In this document: positions 1 to 8,770 of the stretch, piece by piece
Numbering within the stretch: position 1 is the first letter of the stretch
Layout: each line of letters starts with the position of its first letter
NCBI GenBank assembly: GCA_038211615.1
Contig: JBBQVL010000006.1
Coordinates: 25,498-89,497 of the forward strand
DNA: 64,000 bases
Direction of reading: 5' to 3'
From: DASWJZ01 sp038211615
GTDB lineage: Bacteria; Pseudomonadota; Alphaproteobacteria; Rhizobiales; Afifellaceae
Notes under the pieces: generated by a model
The model's database searches: none
Told to the model about the DNA's origin: nothing
The model's input: only the letters and a program-made list of their open reading frames with translations
Program-made: the position numbers and the translations under genes

Positions 1-82
1 CCTCGCGGTTGCGCCCGCTGCCGCCCCGCACGGAGGCTACGCGCGCGGACCGGCGACGCGCGGCCTCCGGGTCGACGGGCGG

Positions 83-712
83 GTGCGCGCCGTGGACACG
101 CTGGAAAACATGCTGAGCGGCGGCAACCTCGAAGGCATCCTCCACGCCACGCTCGCCGCCGCCGAGCTTCGCTCCGGCGACCGGATGGTCGATGTCGGGT
201 GCGGGACCGGCGCGCTTGCCATGCAGGCCGCGACGCTGCGGCCGGACGGCCGCGCGCCGCTCGGCGAAGTGGTCGGCATCGACGCCACGCCGGGCATGAT
301 CGACATCGCATTGCAGCGCGCGCGCGAGGCGGGCTCGACCGCGCGCTTCGAGGTGGGCACGGCGGAGGCGCTGCCTTTCGCCGACGGCGCGCTCGACGCG
401 CTGACCAGCTCCTACTTCTTCCACCACCTCCCCTCCGACCTGAAGCGCGACGTGCTCTACGAGATGTGGCGGGTGCTGAAGCCCGGCGGGCGGCTCGTGG
501 TCTCGGACTATTCACGGCCGTCGAGCTTCTTCGGCTGGATCGCCTCGTTCCCGATGCGCTTCGATTTTCACGAATATGTGCGCGGCCAGCTCTCCGGCGA
601 GCTGGAGGCGCTGCTCCGCGGGGCAAATCTCGGGCGGGTGGAAGTGGTCCGCGTCTTCCTCGGCTACATCACCGTCTACCGCATCGTGAAGACGGGCCGG
701 GCGGACCCATGA
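83..712 (+). CDS. SAM-dependent class I methyltransferase
   Basis: Cytoplasmic methyltransferase of the Methyltransf_11/UbiE-like group. It has a clear SAM-binding motif I (VDVGCGTG, about residue 38), an acidic strand-2 motif (VVGIDATPGM), and a post-motif region (LKPGGRLVVSDYSRP) typical of the family. The methyl acceptor cannot be named. The start is uncertain: GTG at 83, GTG at 92 and ATG at 110 are all possible, and the frame stays open to the left edge of the window, so the gene may be 5'-truncated here. Its stop overlaps the start of the downstream cupin gene (ATGA), so the two are probably translated together. Confidence 0.75.
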   Translation: MRAVDTLENMLSGGNLEGILHATLAAAELRSGDRMVDVGCGTGALAMQAATLRPDGRAPLGEVVGIDATPGMIDIALQRAREAGSTARFEVGTAEALPFADGALDALTSSYFFHHLPSDLKRDVLYEMWRVLKPGGRLVVSDYSRPSSFFGWIASFPMRFDFHEYVRGQLSGELEALLRGANLGRVEVVRVFLGYITVYRIVKTGRADP

Positions 713-1050
713 CCAGCCGCAAGGGCGAAGCATTCGCCGCCGACGCCGGCATCGCGTGGACGGATTCCGCGCCGGGCATCCGCCGAAAGGTGCTCTGCCA
801 TGACGATGCGGTCATGCTGGTGCGCTTCGCGTTCGAGGCGGGCGCCGCGGGCGCCGAGCACCGTCATCCGAACCGGCAGGTGAGCGTCATCGAGAGCGGA
901 ACGTTCGACGTCACCATCGCGGGCCGGACGCAGCGACTAGGCCCCGGCGACTCATACCTCGTCGCACCGAATCTCCTGCATGGAGCGACGGCGATCGAGG
1001 CCGGCGTGATCGTCGACACCTTCTCGCCGCCGAGGAGCGATTTCCTTTAG
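709..1050 (+). CDS. Cupin domain protein
   Basis: Small 113-residue single-cupin protein. The barrel signature is visible: an EHRHPNRQVSVIESG stretch gives the metal-binding His/His motif 1, and a later PGDSYLVAPNLLHGA stretch gives motif 2 with its His. Such proteins bind a divalent metal and act as small dioxygenases, isomerases or sensors; no specific reaction can be assigned. The ATG overlaps the stop of the upstream methyltransferase, suggesting a two-gene operon. A longer open frame extends upstream but only as a shadow of the methyltransferase. Confidence 0.75.
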   Translation: MTSRKGEAFAADAGIAWTDSAPGIRRKVLCHDDAVMLVRFAFEAGAAGAEHRHPNRQVSVIESGTFDVTIAGRTQRLGPGDSYLVAPNLLHGATAIEAGVIVDTFSPPRSDFL

Positions 1051-1115
1051 CCCCAAGGGAGCGGCGCAACACTGCTTGACAGCGGGGGCCGCGAGGACGA
1101 TTTTCGCGGCCGAGC

Positions 1116-1190
1116 GCGGGCGTAGTTCAGTGGTAGAACGTCAGCTTCCCAAGCTGAATGTCGTCGGTTCAATCCCGATCGCCCGCTCCA
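1116..1190 (+). tRNA. tRNA-Gly (anticodon CCC)
   Basis: A full cloverleaf can be folded. The acceptor stem pairs GCGGGCG with CGCCCGC, the anticodon stem is TCAGC/GCTGA around a TTCCCAA loop (anticodon CCC, reads GGG), the T arm carries GGTTCAATCC, and a CCA end is encoded at 1188-1190. Length is 75 nt. Confidence 0.93.
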
Positions 1191-1191
1191 C

Positions 1192-2463
1192 TCATCCCTC
1201 CTTGGCGCCGGATACCTCCGGTGGCTTTGCCCAGCCGAAGACGGTGCGGCCGCCGTAGAGGTGGGCGTTGCGGCGTTCTTCCGCGATCAGCGCCTCGACG
1301 GAGGGGCCCGAGGCGTGGCGCTCGAGCTGTCTTGCCTGATCGTCGAGCCGCTGCAGCGCGCCGAGCTCCTCGTCGCGGCCGAGCCTTCCACGAAGGACGG
1401 CGGATTTCACCACGCGGATCGTCTCGTCGAAAGCCTTCAGCGGCACGGGGAATGGATGCCCGTCCTTGCCGCCATGCGCGAGGGAGAAGCGCGCCGGATC
1501 GCTGAAGCGGCAGGGCGCGCCATGCACCACTTCGGCGACCATCGCGAGCGCGCGGACGGTGCGCGCGCCGACGCCGGGAACCAGCAGCAGCTCGGCGAAG
1601 TCGGCGGGGCCGCGGTCGGCGGCGGCGGCGAGGCTGCCGTGCAGCCGGCGCGCCACCACGTCGCTGCCGCGCACGTCATGGTGCGCCGGCATGATCAGAT
1701 GCGGCAGATCCATCTGCGCCGATTGCGGCGGTGGCGGCGGGCGCTGCGGTTCGGACAAGTCGAGCGCCGAAAGCTCCCGGCCGATCCTCTCAGGCCCGAG
1801 GGTGCCGAGGATCTCCACCTGCGCGCGGCGCGAGGCATCGGCGCGGCGGTCGGCGAGGTTGACGATCTTCCCCTCCCCGCGTCCCTCGATCGCCGCATGC
1901 GGTTCGTCGACGAAGCTCGTCAGCCCCTCGGAGAGCCAGTGATAGCGGCGCGCGAGCTTCGCCTCGCCCTTCATGCCCTGCTGCACGACCACCCATTTTC
2001 CCTCATCGGTGACGATGAAGCCGTGCAGATAGAGGTCGAAGCCATCCTGCACCGCGGCGCTGTCGACCTTCGCCACCAGCCGGCTCGCCTTCGCAAGCGC
2101 CGCGCCGTCGAAGCCGACCCGCTCGCCGATCGCGACGAGTTCCTGCGGCGTCTTGCGCGAATGGCTGCCGCGCCCGCCGCAGACATGGATGCCGAGCTCC
2201 TTCTCCAGCGGCTTCAGCCCGCGCTTCAACGCGCCGATGACGCTCGTCGTGATGCCGGAGGAGTGCCAGTCCATCCCCATCACGCAGCCGAACGACTGGA
2301 ACCAGAAGGGATGCGCGAGGCGGCGCAGCAGCTCGTCGCGGCCGTAATGCTGGACGATCGCCTCGCTGATCACCGCGCCGAGCCGCGTCATGCGCTCGCC
2401 CAGCCATTTCGGCACATGCCCGCCATGCAGCGGCAGATCGGCGCTTCCGGCCCTGCGGGTCAT
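1192..2463 (-). CDS. DUF763 domain-containing protein
   Basis: A 423-residue cytoplasmic protein whose N-terminal half matches DUF763: it opens with a DLPLHGGHVPKWL-type stretch and has the hallmark HPFWFQSFGCVMGMDWHSSG near residue 50. Near residue 280 there is a helix-hairpin-helix-like LLVPGVGARTVRAL, which in other proteins contacts DNA. The family has no established biochemical role; a nucleic-acid function is inference. The gene is convergent with tRNA-Gly, its stop lying two bases beyond the tRNA CCA end, so it leaves no room for a separate terminator. Confidence 0.85.
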   Translation of the reverse strand: MTRRAGSADLPLHGGHVPKWLGERMTRLGAVISEAIVQHYGRDELLRRLAHPFWFQSFGCVMGMDWHSSGITTSVIGALKRGLKPLEKELGIHVCGGRGSHSRKTPQELVAIGERVGFDGAALAKASRLVAKVDSAAVQDGFDLYLHGFIVTDEGKWVVVQQGMKGEAKLARRYHWLSEGLTSFVDEPHAAIEGRGEGKIVNLADRRADASRRAQVEILGTLGPERIGRELSALDLSEPQRPPPPPQSAQMDLPHLIMPAHHDVRGSDVVARRLHGSLAAAADRGPADFAELLLVPGVGARTVRALAMVAEVVHGAPCRFSDPARFSLAHGGKDGHPFPVPLKAFDETIRVVKSAVLRGRLGRDEELGALQRLDDQARQLERHASGPSVEALIAEERRNAHLYGGRTVFGWAKPPEVSGAKEG

Positions 2464-2672
2464 TCCAATCGCCCTTCACCAAGCCCCGCGATGGATGGAA
2501 CATAGTATGAACACCGGCGCGCGGAAAGGGTCGGACCGCTGAGGGCGGGTGGAATGCCAGGGGCACCCGGCGGCGGCGCGCGGAACCCCGGGCTGGTTGA
2601 AGAGTTCGCCGGACGTGCATCGCAGCACCGGCTCTGCTACACCGCGCCACCCATGCGTCTCTCAGCTTCCTG

Positions 2673-4583
2673 ATGGCCAATACTTCAGCGCTCGAGAACG
2701 GGCACGGCGGTGCGGCCGAGGCGACCCCTCCGAGCATCCTGAAGCTCGCGCTCGGCTCGCTCGGCGTCGTCTTCGGCGACATCGGCACGAGCCCTCTCTA
2801 CGCCTTCCGCGAGGCGATCGCGGCGGCCACCGGCCACCAGGGCGTGCCCGACCGAGGCGCCGTGCTCGGCGTACTGTCGCTGATCCTCTGGACGCTGACG
2901 CTGATCGTCTCGGTCAAGTATGTGCTGATCCTGCTCCGTGCCGACAACCACGGCGAGGGCGGCACCCTGTCGCTGATGGCGCTGGCGCAGCGCGGCCTGC
3001 CAAAGCCGTCGCGCTGGATCGTGCTGCTCGGGATCGTGGGGGCGGCGCTCTTCTACGGCGACGCGACGATCACGCCGGCGATCTCGGTGCTCTCGGCGGT
3101 CGAAGGTCTCGCAATCGCGACGCCGCAGTTGCAGCGGGTCGTGCTGCCGGTGACGCTCCTCATCCTGATCGCCCTTTTCGCCGTGCAGCGCACGGGAACC
3201 GGACGCGTCTCGATCTTCTTCGGCCCGGTTACGGCGCTCTGGTTCGCGATCCTCGCAGTCTCCGGCTTCGTGGCGTTGCTGCAGGAGCCGTCGGTGCTGA
3301 TGGCGATCAACCCCTATTACGCCGTGCGCTTTCTCTTCACGCACCACTTCATCGCCTTCCTGACGCTCGGCGCGGTATTCCTGTGCGTGACGGGAGCCGA
3401 GGCGCTTTACGCCGATCTCGGACATTTCGGCCGGCGGCCGATCCAGGCCGCCTGGTATGGCGCGGTCTTCCCGGCGCTGGCGCTCAACTATCTCGGCCAG
3501 GGCGCGCTGGTGCTGGGCGACCCGGCGGCGCGCGAAAATCCCTTCTTCCTGCTCTTTCCGGACTGGGCGCTGATCCCCGTCGTCATCATTGCAACCTGCG
3601 CCACGGTCATCGCGAGCCAGGCGGTCATCAGCGGCGCCTATTCGCTGACGCGGCAGGCGATCCAGCTCGGCCTGCTGCCGCGCATGCGCATCCTGTTCAC
3701 CTCGGAGACGACGACCGGCCAGATCTACATGCCGCGCATCAACTGGCTGCTGTTCACCGCGGTGGTCGTGCTGACGCTGCTCTTCGGCTCCTCGGCGCAC
3801 CTCGCCGCCGCCTACGGCATCGCAGTCACCGCGACGATGGTGGTCGACGCGCTGCTCGGCATCATCGTGCTGCGCTGCTGCTGGCACTGGCGCATGGCCA
3901 CGGCGCTCGCCACGCTCGGACCCTTCGTGCTGATCGCGCTCACCTTCCTCGCCGCGAACAGCCTAAAAATCCTGAACGGCGGCTGGATGCCCATCCTCTT
4001 CGGCGCGGCGCTGGTGATGGTGATGCTCACCTGGCGACGCGGCACTGCGATCCTTGCCGAGAAGACCCGCCGCATCGAGGTGTCGCTGCGCGACCTTGTC
4101 ACGCGCCTCGACACGAAGCCGCCGCACCGCGTGCCCGGCACCGCGATCTTCCTGACCGGCAATCCGGACGGCGCGCCGACAGCTCTTCTGCACAATCTGA
4201 AGCACAACAAGATCATCCACGAGCGGAACATCATAATGACGATCCGCACCGAGCAGATGCCGCGCGTGCCTGCCAACCAGCGCGCCACGATCAGCGAGCT
4301 GTCGCCATCGTTCCAGCTCATCACCATGAGCTTCGGCTACATGGAGACGCCGAACATCCTGAAAGGCATCGCCGCCTGCCGCAAGCAGGGGCTGGCGTTC
4401 GACATCATGTCGACCTCGTTCTTCATGTCGCGGCGGAGCCTCAAAGCCTCGAAGCATTCGGGCATGCCGGTGTGGCAGGACAAGGTGTTCATCGCGCTCG
4501 CCGGCTCGGCCGATTCGGCTACCGACTATTTCCACATCCCCGCCGAGCGCGTGGTCGAGATCGGGGCGCAGGTCACCATCTGA
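2673..4583 (+). CDS. kup: Kup-type low-affinity potassium uptake protein
   Basis: Inner-membrane K+/H+ symporter of the Kup/HAK/KT family, 636 residues, the usual length. The N-terminus has the family signature LGSLGVVFGDIGTSPLYAFR (about residue 28), followed by about twelve hydrophobic segments up to residue 450 and a soluble C-terminal domain. Known Kup proteins carry out constitutive K+ uptake, including at low pH. The ATG at 2673 gives the expected N-terminus, though no strong ribosome-binding site precedes it. The next gene downstream is a K+/H+ antiporter, which would export K+, so the pair could balance cytoplasmic potassium. Confidence 0.93.
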   Translation: MANTSALENGHGGAAEATPPSILKLALGSLGVVFGDIGTSPLYAFREAIAAATGHQGVPDRGAVLGVLSLILWTLTLIVSVKYVLILLRADNHGEGGTLSLMALAQRGLPKPSRWIVLLGIVGAALFYGDATITPAISVLSAVEGLAIATPQLQRVVLPVTLLILIALFAVQRTGTGRVSIFFGPVTALWFAILAVSGFVALLQEPSVLMAINPYYAVRFLFTHHFIAFLTLGAVFLCVTGAEALYADLGHFGRRPIQAAWYGAVFPALALNYLGQGALVLGDPAARENPFFLLFPDWALIPVVIIATCATVIASQAVISGAYSLTRQAIQLGLLPRMRILFTSETTTGQIYMPRINWLLFTAVVVLTLLFGSSAHLAAAYGIAVTATMVVDALLGIIVLRCCWHWRMATALATLGPFVLIALTFLAANSLKILNGGWMPILFGAALVMVMLTWRRGTAILAEKTRRIEVSLRDLVTRLDTKPPHRVPGTAIFLTGNPDGAPTALLHNLKHNKIIHERNIIMTIRTEQMPRVPANQRATISELSPSFQLITMSFGYMETPNILKGIAACRKQGLAFDIMSTSFFMSRRSLKASKHSGMPVWQDKVFIALAGSADSATDYFHIPAERVVEIGAQVTI

Positions 4584-4674
4584 CGCCACTCACAGGCCTG
4601 CCGCCTGCGAAAGCCGCTAGACCGGTTCTCGCTTTACCCCTTATCAGGAGTGTCACCCGAGGCTGAGGCGCGCG

Positions 4675-6498
4675 ATGCTCGAGACGATGTACCTGGCGAT
4701 CCTGATCGGCGCCGGGCTCGTCATGGCCGCGGTCTTCACGAGCTGGTTCGCCTTCCGCTTCGGCGCCCCCATCCTGCTGATCTTCCTCGTCATCGGCCTC
4801 GTCGCCGGCGAGGACGGGCTTGGGATCCAGTTCGACAATTCCAGCGTGGCGTATTTCCTCGGCAGCGTGGCGCTCGCCATCATCCTCTTCGATTCCGGCT
4901 TCGGCACGAAGCTATCGACCTTCCGGCAGGCGGCGTTTCCGGCGACGGTGCTGGCGACCGTCGGCGTAGTTCTGACGATGGCAATCGTCGGGCTCGCGGC
5001 GCGTCTCGCGCTCGGCCTTCCCTGGCTGCAGTCGTTCCTGCTCGGCGCAATCCTGAGCTCGACCGATGCGGCGGCGGTGTTCTTCCTGCTCCGCGTCGGC
5101 GGCATCCATCTCCGCGACCGTGTGCTCGCGGTGCTGGAGGTCGAGTCGGGGGTCAACGATCCGATGGCGATCTTCCTCGTGGTGACGCTGGTGGAGCTGA
5201 TCGCGGTGGGCGCGCCCTCTTCCGGGCTGACGCTCACCTTCATCCTCTCCTTCCTGCGCGAGATGGGGCTCGGGTTCATCCTCGGCGTCGCCGGCGGATT
5301 CGCCATCGTGCGCCTCGTGAACCGGCTCGACCTGGAATCCGGGCTCTATCCGGTCGTCGTGCTCGCCGCCTCGCTGGTGCTTTTCGGCATCGCCGGCGTG
5401 CTTCACTGCAGCGGCTTCCTCGCCGTCTATATCGCCGGCCTCTATGCCGGGAACCGGCGCCTGCGGCAGGCGCTGGCGCTCCGGAAATTCCAGGACGGGA
5501 TGACCTGGCTCGCGCAGATCGGCATGTTCGTCGTGTTTGGGCTGCTCGCGACGCCGTCGGAGTTCCCGCGAATCCTGATCCCCGGGATCGGCATCGGCCT
5601 CTTCCTGATCTTCGTCGCGCGGCCGTTGGCGACCTGGCTCTGCCTCTGGCCCTTCCGCTTCCATCGCGACGAGACGACCTTCGTCGCCTGGGTCGGGCTG
5701 CGCGGCGCCGTGTCGCTGCTGCTCGGCATCCTGCCGCTGATGTCGAACCTGCCGGCCGGCCAGGACATCTTCAACGTCGCCTTCATCGTGGTGCTGGTGT
5801 CGCTCGTGGTGCAGGGCTGGACCATCCGCCCGATGGCGCGGAAGCTCGGCCTCATCATCCCTCCGACGATCGGCCCGGTCGACAAGGTAGAGCTGGAGCT
5901 TCCGGGCACCGCGCACCACGAGCTCGTCGTCTACCACGTGGTCACCGACAGCCCGGTGGCGCGCGGCGAGCGCATCCCGCGCTGGGCGCGCCCTTCGCTC
6001 GTCGTGCGAAATGGCCGCTCCATGCGGCCGCAGATCGCCGGCCACATCGAGGCCGACGACCGCGTCTATCTCTTCACCGCGCCGCGCAACATCCGGCTGC
6101 TCGACCGCCTCTTCGCCAGTCCGGCGCGGGTCGAGGAGGACGACAAGGATTTCTTCGGCGAATTCTACATCGACACGAGCCACAAGCTCGGCGAACTGGC
6201 GCAGGCCTACGGCGTGACGCCGACCGGCGATCCGGAAACGCCGATCGGCGTCTACCTGCTCGACCGGCTCGGTGGCCAGGCGGAAGTCGGAGACCGCGTG
6301 CCGGTCGAGTTCCTGGAACTTATCGTGCGCGAAACCGACGAGAACGGCGCGGTGATTGCCGCGGGGCTGGCGGTGGCGGCGGAAACCGCGCCGGGGCCTG
6401 CCACGTGGCCTGTGCTCCGAAGCATCCTCGACTTCGTGGCCATCGTCCGCGCGCGGCTGGACCGCATGCGCGGACGGCCGCGGAAAGCAGACCTCTAG
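4675..6498 (+). CDS. nhaP2: CPA1-family potassium/proton antiporter (CvrA/NhaP2-like)
   Basis: 607-residue membrane antiporter. Residues 1 to about 395 hold 12-13 transmembrane segments, with SSTDAAAVFFLLR and ESGVNDPMA carrying the conserved acidic residues of the ion site. The C-terminal 200 residues contain a RCK_C/TrkA-C-like regulatory segment. This architecture fits the K+/H+ antiporters NhaP2/CvrA better than Na+/H+ NhaP. It lies 91 bp after kup on the same strand. Its stop codon shares a CTAG with the stop of the convergent glycosyltransferase gene (four-base overlap at 6495-6498). Confidence 0.85.
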   Translation: MLETMYLAILIGAGLVMAAVFTSWFAFRFGAPILLIFLVIGLVAGEDGLGIQFDNSSVAYFLGSVALAIILFDSGFGTKLSTFRQAAFPATVLATVGVVLTMAIVGLAARLALGLPWLQSFLLGAILSSTDAAAVFFLLRVGGIHLRDRVLAVLEVESGVNDPMAIFLVVTLVELIAVGAPSSGLTLTFILSFLREMGLGFILGVAGGFAIVRLVNRLDLESGLYPVVVLAASLVLFGIAGVLHCSGFLAVYIAGLYAGNRRLRQALALRKFQDGMTWLAQIGMFVVFGLLATPSEFPRILIPGIGIGLFLIFVARPLATWLCLWPFRFHRDETTFVAWVGLRGAVSLLLGILPLMSNLPAGQDIFNVAFIVVLVSLVVQGWTIRPMARKLGLIIPPTIGPVDKVELELPGTAHHELVVYHVVTDSPVARGERIPRWARPSLVVRNGRSMRPQIAGHIEADDRVYLFTAPRNIRLLDRLFASPARVEEDDKDFFGEFYIDTSHKLGELAQAYGVTPTGDPETPIGVYLLDRLGGQAEVGDRVPVEFLELIVRETDENGAVIAAGLAVAAETAPGPATWPVLRSILDFVAIVRARLDRMRGRPRKADL

Positions 6499-8507
6499 AG
6501 CGGCCCGCCGGCCGCGCGCGGCGTGCGCCTGCCGCGGGCAACGCCGTGGGTCGTCTTCTCCCATGCGGAGGGCGTGCGGAAGAACTGGAACAGCGCCTGC
6601 CAAGCGGCGAGCGACATCAGCGCCCAGTAGAGCGGCAGGAGCGGGATGTGCCAGGCGAGCCGCAGCGCGCGGGCGCTCGCGAGCCCGCGGAGCGACGAAA
6701 CTATGGCCGCCAGCAGCACAGCAAGGAGATTGCCGACGTTCAGCGAGAGCAGCGCCCACGGCAGCGCGCCCGTGGGCCAGCTTCCCTCCAGCGCGTCATC
6801 GAGGGCGACTGCGATGATCCAGAGCGAAGCGGGATAGAGCAGCAGGCCGAGCACGCCGGCGGTCAGCACGCCGTGCACCGCGAGCTGCTGACGCAGCGGC
6901 AGCTTCAGCCCGGGGGAAATGCCGCGCCCGAGGAACAGCGCCACCGTCTGCATCCAGCCCTTGATCCAGCGCCGGCGCTGCGGCAGCCACTGGCGGAACG
7001 TCACCGGCGCCTCCTCGTAGGTGCGCGAGACAAGCGTCGCGGTCTGGTAGCCGAAGCGCGCCAGCCGGATGCCGAGGTCGGCGTCCTCGGTGACGTTGAA
7101 CGGGTCCCACGCCGCGACTTTTTCCAGCACGGCGCGGGGGAAATGGTTCGAGGTTCCCCCGAGCGGCAGCGGCACGCCCCACTCGGCGAGCGCCGGCAGC
7201 ATCACTTCGAAGTTCGCGGCGTATTCGACCGTAAACATGCGCGCCAGCCAGCTATCGTCATTGTCGGGCGCCAGCCGCGCCTGCACGCAGCCGAGATGCG
7301 GACGCTCGCGGAAGGCCGCCGCGGCCTTGCGCAGCTGGTCGGGCTCCGGCCGGTCCTCCGCGTCGAACACGACGATGATGTCGGCGCGCACCATGGACAG
7401 CGCATAGGTGAGCGCCTTCGGCTTGGTGCGCGGCCCGCCCGGTGGGACGGCGATGACTTCGAAGTGCGGCGCGACGGCGTGGCGCCGGACGGCGGTGCTG
7501 GTCTCGATATCGTCAGCCTCGACGATGAGCGCGATCTGCAGCTTGGTGCTTGGATAGTCGAGCCGCGAGAGCTGGGCGATGAGATCCTCGACGATCGCCG
7601 CCTCGCGATAAAGCGGGACGAGCACGGCATAGGTCGGAAGATGGTCGTCGAAGATCGGCTCCAGGCGGAACTTGCGCAGCCGCCCGAACGCCGCCGCCAG
7701 TTTCCAGACGCTGCAGTTCACGAAGAACAGCGTGCAGAAAAGACCGAGCGTCGTCAGCGCCGCGACCGGCGTGAGCAGCGTTACCGCCAGGGCGGCGGCG
7801 ACGAGCGCCGAGGGCCCGCTGACGCCCTTCGCGGACTGGCGGCCGGCGGAGAGGCGTGGCAGGACGCCGGCCAGCCGGTTCAGCGCATAGTGGGTGAGCG
7901 CGCCATGCCGGCGGGCGACGATGAAGGCGCGGATCGTCTCCGGCGCGGCGATCCTGACGCGGTCGGCCAGCGCCGGCGTCGCGCGCAGGCGATTCCGCAG
8001 AAGCGCTATCTCCTCGTGCCGGGGGGCGGCGACCAGAACCGTCTGCGGGCCGATGCGGACGAGGACCGCAGTCGCGAGGCGCACCGCATCGGTCGCGAGC
8101 AGCGCGGGGTCCGCCAGGAGCGTCGCGCCCGTCAGATCGTCCGCAAAGCCCAGGCCGAGATCGCCCGCCAGCATCGACCAGTAACGTTGCCGGTCGAACC
8201 CTGACGCGAAAAGCTCGTTCAGCAGGGGGGTGCCGTGGCGCGAAGCCTTGCGGGCGGCGCTTGCGAGCAACGGCTGCGCGACGCCGAGACGCCGGAGAAA
8301 CTCCAATTCCGTCTCAGGGCGCGGGCGCTCCAGCTCGCTCCCTGCTGGAAGAGCATCGGGCAGGACTTGCGCCGCGGGCTCGACCGGCGCAACGCGGACA
8401 CTGGCGGAAATCGGCAAGCTTGCCCCCCGGGGCTTGTCGGTTGTCCAATTCAGAATTCCCGTTTTCCGCGATAATTGACAGCGCTTTCTTGCTATGTGAG
8501 CGAGCAA
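6495..8507 (-). CDS. Membrane glycosyltransferase, family 2, with N-terminal MshEN-like domain
   Basis: Processive-type GT2 enzyme of the inner membrane. The first 200 residues resemble the MshEN/GSPII_E N-terminal fold (FLRRLGVAQPLL, then LAGDLGLGF). Two transmembrane segments follow, then the catalytic domain with VLVPLYREA, VEADD, a VVFDAEDRPEPDQL metal-binding DxD-type motif, a TEDADLG acceptor motif and QRRRWIKGW, the Q/RxxRW signature. Three or four more transmembrane segments end the protein. The set D, D, D, QxxRW marks a polysaccharide synthase-like enzyme; the product is unknown. The start is uncertain: the TTG at 8507 gives the longest form, and a TTG at 8417 behind a G-rich stretch would give a protein about 30 residues shorter. 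Confidence 0.8.
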   Translation of the reverse strand: MLAHIARKRCQLSRKTGILNWTTDKPRGASLPISASVRVAPVEPAAQVLPDALPAGSELERPRPETELEFLRRLGVAQPLLASAARKASRHGTPLLNELFASGFDRQRYWSMLAGDLGLGFADDLTGATLLADPALLATDAVRLATAVLVRIGPQTVLVAAPRHEEIALLRNRLRATPALADRVRIAAPETIRAFIVARRHGALTHYALNRLAGVLPRLSAGRQSAKGVSGPSALVAAALAVTLLTPVAALTTLGLFCTLFFVNCSVWKLAAAFGRLRKFRLEPIFDDHLPTYAVLVPLYREAAIVEDLIAQLSRLDYPSTKLQIALIVEADDIETSTAVRRHAVAPHFEVIAVPPGGPRTKPKALTYALSMVRADIIVVFDAEDRPEPDQLRKAAAAFRERPHLGCVQARLAPDNDDSWLARMFTVEYAANFEVMLPALAEWGVPLPLGGTSNHFPRAVLEKVAAWDPFNVTEDADLGIRLARFGYQTATLVSRTYEEAPVTFRQWLPQRRRWIKGWMQTVALFLGRGISPGLKLPLRQQLAVHGVLTAGVLGLLLYPASLWIIAVALDDALEGSWPTGALPWALLSLNVGNLLAVLLAAIVSSLRGLASARALRLAWHIPLLPLYWALMSLAAWQALFQFFRTPSAWEKTTHGVARGRRTPRAAGGPL

Positions 8508-8602
8508 TCTCCATTTTTTCGCTTGTGCTGCCTCGCGCGGCCCCCGGGGGAAAGCAACAGGATGCCTTTGAAGCGCCGCAACGCTCGGCTAGAGAGCGCA
8601 CG

Positions 8603-8770
8603 ATGAGCGAGCGCTCCGGGAAAAGCGGCGATGTGCAGGGCGAACGTCAGCGGCGGCTGGCGGATGCGCTGCGGATCAACCTGAAGCGCCGCAAGACGCA
8701 GCAGCGCGAGCGTTCCGGCGGGCCCGGCACCGCGCCGCCGGGGCACGAGACAACGGGGGATTCCGGCTGA
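8603..8770 (+). CDS. Small basic protein upstream of murA
   Basis: 55-residue cytoplasmic protein with a basic helical core (RRLADALRINLKRRKTQ). Small open frames with this LxxNLKRRK pattern commonly sit just before murA in alphaproteobacteria; no function is known. The stop overlaps the murA ATG by one base (TGATG), which supports it as a real translationally coupled gene. Confidence is limited by its length. Confidence 0.6.
   Translation: MSERSGKSGDVQGERQRRLADALRINLKRRKTQQRERSGGPGTAPPGHETTGDSG

Noticed and set aside
2549..4666. 705-codon frame overlapping kup on the same strand
   Set aside because: The kup frame carries the full family signature; the other frame is Arg/Pro-rich and lacks domains.
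4650..8204. 1184-codon open frame on the plus strand
   Set aside because: It runs in another frame across the antiporter gene and antisense to the glycosyltransferase, is rich in Arg/Ala/Pro/Gly, and shows no family motifs. It is a high-GC shadow.
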